NCBI GenBank assembly: GCA_016165875.1
Contig: JABBOT010000003.1
Coordinates: 30,051,663 to 30,115,662 of the forward strand
From: Acanthopleura granulata
Lineage: Eukaryota > Mollusca > Polyplacophora > Chitonida > Chitonidae
DNA: 64,000 nucleotides
Reading direction: 5' to 3'
In this document: piece by piece, positions 22,701-28,699 of the stretch
How positions within the stretch are numbered: position 1 is the stretch's first letter
How the letters are laid out: each line of letters opens with the position of its first letter
Translations under genes and position numbers: made by a program
The notes under the pieces: generated by a model
Seen by the model: only the letters and a program-made list of their open reading frames with translations
Databases searched by the model: none
What the model was told of the DNA's origin: nothing

Positions 22701-25700
22701 CAGGCAATTTGTTTTGGGTAATATCAAATTTTCTGCAAATACTATCCATTTCTCATACAATATGGGTTTCTATTTCTTCTAACTAAAAGTTAATAAAACA
22801 GTGTAATCATAAAACTGCAGCACAAAGGATTAAGAACATTTCTTCCAGACGTTAAAATGCATTCAGAATCACGAGAACCTAAGCTGCAGAGGTTTCACTC
22901 ATCTATATCCACCTTCAAATAAATAATGATTTTGCTTCTCTAGTCCTCCATTATGTTCTCATCCTCAAATGGTTACACACGTAAATGAATTTCACCTACG
23001 GCTAATTTCCCCATTTCACCTGATTCTGAGAGTCCAATTGAGCTTAGAAAGGAGTTTTGTTGTGCGTTTGGAAGGTGGGACAATATTTTACTGAAAACTG
23101 TAAACTTCTGCAACAAAAACTACACTGAATGACATTTTTTATGTCTTAAAATGCACGTTATGCAGGCGAAATTTTAGGCAATTTACCAAACTCCTCCCTC
23201 AGATCATTAAAACCCAGTAGAACTATCAGAATAGGTTGTTTAACTTAATACACTGACATATCAATGTAAAGCAGCGTTACCTGACTTGGACCTATCGATG
23301 AAGTGTGCACTTTTAAGAGAAGAGACCAGTTTGTCTGAGGACAGCACACCACCCCTGCTGACAGAGCTGGACGCAGACCTGTAAACACAAGAACACCTTC
23401 ACGTGAACACTCTCAGATGCACGACAAGAGAAATCTTTGGGCCATCACTGGTAACACAGGTCCAGGTAACACAGGTAGATGAGTGTACCACTGAAGCTGA
23501 CTGATTCTTTCCTGAGCAGTGAGGTGGCAGGGTCAAAACCGATGCTTGTCAGGGTTGAAGGTTGCTGGTTTCCTCTCCCCATTAAAAAAAAGACATCACC
23601 TGGCCAAATGTATACATGTAAAGAATCCTATTCAAAGTTCAAAAAACTTTTAATTTTTGTGACGTAGGATAAACCAGATACCGCAGTTCAAAGTAAGCAA
23701 ATATGCACATGTAGGGAATATCGAACAAACCGTCAGGCTCTCAATTTTAACCAATCAGAGGCGAGATATTCCTACAACCCAGGAAGACATCTATTTCTGC
23801 TGAGACTTCAACAGTGCTTAGTTCACCATTTTGCCATGTAGAAGTAGTGTTAAATCAGTTGTTTTCTTTCTGATTATGAGATAATTCTGATATACTTTAA
23901 AGTCATTTTGAACAAGAAAGTGGTAGTGGAATGTCTGGGGTTATTCCCCAAGGCCTCAACCAGGAGGACACAGTATGTGGCCTTTGACTGTAATAACTCA
24001 GATGTGGTAGCAAGGCTACCAAAGAGCTCGCCCATACGGGATAGGGATAGATGTTGAGATAGTAACAAATAAATGTTGATGAGATAGATAATCAAAATTA
24101 ATATACTTGTGAAAGTGCATAACAAACTGGTGAATGCTGTAATTTTTAAGAAAAAATCTGTAACACTGGCTGAGCTCAATACATGCATTAGTTTTTTTAA
24201 GATACATTTTGTTGAACACTGCATTCCTTGTTACTGGGCATGAGGGTGAAATTTGTAATTTACAGTAATTAATACAAACGCAGGACATGACTGCTGGAAC
24301 ATCCGGTTGTGTTATTGTGCTCTAATTATCTGCAAACCCTGAGCTCAAGACATGCAGTATCTTTTTAAACACCACTAACATTTTGTTTCACACTGATTCT
24401 AATATGCAGTACACCAGGTCAGGAATTCGGTAATTTACGGTAATTAATCTTGCCAAAAATGGCTTTAAAGTATATCAGAATTGTAATCAGGCGAAAAACA
24501 GCTGACTTAACACTACTGGTATATGTCAAAATAGTGAACTAGGTATTGGTGATTGGTTAAAATTGAAAGCATGGCGGTCGGTTCGATTTTCCGTATGTGG
24601 ATGTTTTCGCTTACTTTGAAGTGCAATATCTTGGTTATCCTACATCACAAAAATAAAAAGCCATGTTTATTTAACTATAAATGGGATTCTTTATCAATAC
24701 ACAAATACATTTGGGCTAGTGTTGTCTTTTCTTTTAATATGCACACACTGCATCAATGATGGAATATCCCCCTCGTGTTATTGTGCTCTACATGCGTGCA
24801 AACCCTGAGCTCAATGCATGCAAGATTTTTTAAGTTACCACCACTAACATTTTGTTTAACATTGATCTTAATACACAGTACACAAAGTGAGGAATTTGGC
24901 AATTTACGGTATTTAATATGCATGCACAAAATCAACGATGGAATATCCTCCTCAAACCCTGAACTGAATACACGCAGTATTTTTTAAGATACCACCCCTA
25001 ACATATTGTTTAACATAGCTTTCCCTGTTATTGGACGATGGCACTCAGGGTATGACATCAGCAATGCCTGTGCTCAGTACTCAGTACAGGCGAGCTGATG
25101 AAGGGGACCATACTTCGCACACAAAGAAGTGTCTCGACACACCGCATGGGGTACGGATGGCGCGACATCATGTTTCCAGTTTCTCTATAACAGCCTATCC
25201 CATGGCCTCGTAAGAATTCAGCAAAAAAAGATGATTTATTGAGTTACCAAGCACGTTATACAAAAATGCCTATGCCTGTTTAGGTGTGTATGGACTACCC
25301 TTCTGAGATAACTTTGGTTATACTTTTTGTTGTCTTGTTTTTTAAACTGACCACCTGATTAGAAGTGGAAAGTATTTCGTTTTTTATTTACTATTAAATA
25401 TATGAATAATTAAATCAAAATAAATCAGGAAGTTTGTGAATCACCCTGCGAAAGGTGAAAGATTACTCCACACAGCAGAACTGCCTGCCATTGTATATTA
25501 CGTGAGAAATTCTTCAGGATGTGAAATATCAATCAAATAACAAAATAAATAAATGAAAAGAAGATAAATCTTCACAAAGCTGCATTTTCCTGGTGATTTC
25601 CTTTCTCTGATTTTCCCTTTATTATTTGTGTAAATTATATTCCCTCTTAGTTCAACATTTCAACAAAGCTATATAAAGTTGATGTGGAGAAGCAGTTAAA

Positions 25701-28661
25701 ATCACTCTTCTATACAACTCAGTACACTCAATATTCACCTTGCAGACCCATGACGTCTGTGTAGGTGAGGTGCTGTGCCAGGTCTGGATGACCTCCCTTT
25801 GACAAATTCTCCCTCTGAATGTGTGTCCTGTACGGGTGTGGCAGAGCGGGACCTGTCAAGTGCCTCAAGGGCAGACTTCAGCTCCTGAACATCCGGGGTG
25901 TTCAGTCGTGAATACCTGTCAATACTTCAGAAGAAAATGTTTGACAAGTAGCTAATTTTACAAATCCTGGTGTAAGCACTTATCCTATGTGAGACTTTAA
26001 CACCATACTTCTAAACATTCTGCTTATACAATGACGGCACTGTATGAGTAAGCCTTGAGGAAACCATGCTATCATGCCAGGAAACAAAACTATCATGTCA
26101 GGAAACCATGCTATCATGCCAGGAAACAAAACTATCACGCCTGAAAACCATGCTATCATGGCAAGAACCACATGCACTGTTATGTTAGGAAACCATGCTA
26201 TCACACCAAGAACCAAACACACTGTCATGTCAGGAAACCATGCTATCACACCAAGAACCAAAACACACTATCATGTCTGGAAACCACGCTATCATGCCAA
26301 GAACCAAACACACTGTCATGTCAGGAAACCAAGCTATCATGCCAAGAACCACAGGCACTGTCATGTCAGGAAACCACGTTATCATGCCAAGAACCAAACA
26401 CACTATCATGTCAGGAAACCACGCTATCATGCCAAGAACTACAGGCACTGTCATGTCTGGAAACCATGCCATCACACCAAGAACCAAACACACTGTCATG
26501 TCAGGAAACCATGCTATCACACCAAGAACCAAACACACTGTCATGTCTGGAAACCACGCTATCATGCCAAGAACCACACACACTGTCATGTCTGGAAACC
26601 ATGCCATCACACCAAGAACCAAACACACTGTCATGTCTGGAAACCATGCTATCACACCAAGAACCAAACACACTGTCATGTCAGGAAACCACGCCATCAC
26701 ACCAAGAACCAAACACACTGTCATGTCAGGAAACCATGCTATCACACCAAGAACCAAACACACTATCATGTCAGGAAACCACGCTATCATGCCAAGAACC
26801 AAACACACTGTCCTGTCAGGAAACCAAGCTATCATGCCAAGAACCACAGACACTGTCAGGTCAGGAAACCATGCTATCATGCCAAGAACCAAACACACTA
26901 TCATGTCTGGAAACCAGGCTATCATGCCAAGAACTACAGGCACTGTCATGTCTGGAAACCATGCCATCACACCAAGAACCACACACACTGTCCTGTCAGG
27001 AAACCATGCTATCACACCAAGAACCACACACACTGTCATGTCAGGAAACCATGCTATCACACCAAGAACCACACACACTGTCTTTCAACTTTACATTTAT
27101 CAGAATTATAATCTTGATAAAGTCAAAATATCTTATCACTACAGAAGTTTTTCAAAAGAATTACAAACTTATTATATTTTCTAAAAAGGAAAAAACCTCT
27201 GTGTATCATCTTCATATAAAAGAAAATGAAATTTCCACAATGAATTTGATAAAGGTATATATGTAAAGCCAAACCACACTAATCATGCTAATTAATGTTA
27301 GCAGTTCAGTGTACAACTGTAAACTCTCAGGTAAATGACACTGGCAACAATAAACCCTTATTTTATTTCTTTGACTGTCTAACATCACACTCGATCATTT
27401 TTCACTCATGCGCTAGGGGTCAACCTGATGGAATTTGGCAAGTAACAGACAAATCTTCATAATATAATGTTGCCACAGTATGGCTGAGATATTACCGATG
27501 TGGCATTAAGCCATAACATTCATTCCTATGTTAATGATGTGTGATTTCAGACTTGCACAACAGAAAAAAAGATTCTGCCTGAAGCTCAATAAAAACTTTA
27601 GAGTAGGGGCCTTATTTGGAGAGTTGGTCAGATTACTCACAACTAGCATATTTTTCATGATGGCCTCACAGGCTCATTAGGCCTATATAATTATTCATGC
27701 ATATATCCACTAGGCCCTTAGTTCTAATTTGCACCAAGGTGAGGAGTGTACAAATTAACCCAGTCTACTGATCCTCACTGCAGGTAAAATCACAAGGGCA
27801 TGGGCTGTCGGGCTGTAAAGGTGAACACGCCTCTCTGCTTCTCTGCTATTTAATTACCATGGTCTCTGTTGTGATCAAGCCTCACTTAACGACTCTCTCC
27901 AGCCACAGCCCATGGTTACTGTATACAAACAGATGGCAGCTATCAAAACAGGACAGACCAAATTGAATTACCTTTCTGGTGTACCTCACAGCATGCAAGT
28001 TGTCTTTTAATACACACTCGGATTAAACAAAGCACAGTCTGACAGCTTGATGTGAATCTATATCCAAATTTACTGAAATTTTATTATCAGTGTGAATTTA
28101 ATTAATACTAAGTTTTAAACTTATAATGACATGACCCAGATTAAGAAACTAAAGTATCATGCCATGGCACCAGTACCAAAATAACAATGGCAAATTATAC
28201 TAGTCTACTTGAAATTCATTTGGTCATCAAAGAAAATAAAAACTATTTAAACCATTTTATTAAATTTAACCCAGCCCTCTCACAATGCAATGGCTATTAC
28301 GGACACTTTTTAAAAATAATTTGTTCATTGAATAGCATTCACTGTTTCATAGTTCCAAAATAGTTCATTTGGAAAACTTCTAGAAAAGGTTATTGGCTTA
28401 GAAATGGCCATATCTGATTTTCCTACTAAATCAGTTCGCACCTCTGTTGCTCTTTGTTCTTCCAAGTACAGTTAGATGCTGAAAGTCAAAGTGCACCTCT
28501 TCTCATCAGCTTGTCAATCAATGATTAACATGGCTGTTAATTGATTTTTTTATTGATTGTGCTGGGTAACACTGTTGTGGTTAGATGGTGTACTCAGTGT
28601 AATTGTCAGTGACTGGGCCTTCCTTATCGCAAAGCTATTAGACTACGTCTTTCATATACAA

Positions 28662-28699
<38 letters not shown>

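Noticed and set aside
26074..27266. Four long ORFs (282-364 codons) on both strands
   Set aside because: They are the same 45 bp satellite read in several frames; no splice sites or protein family fit.
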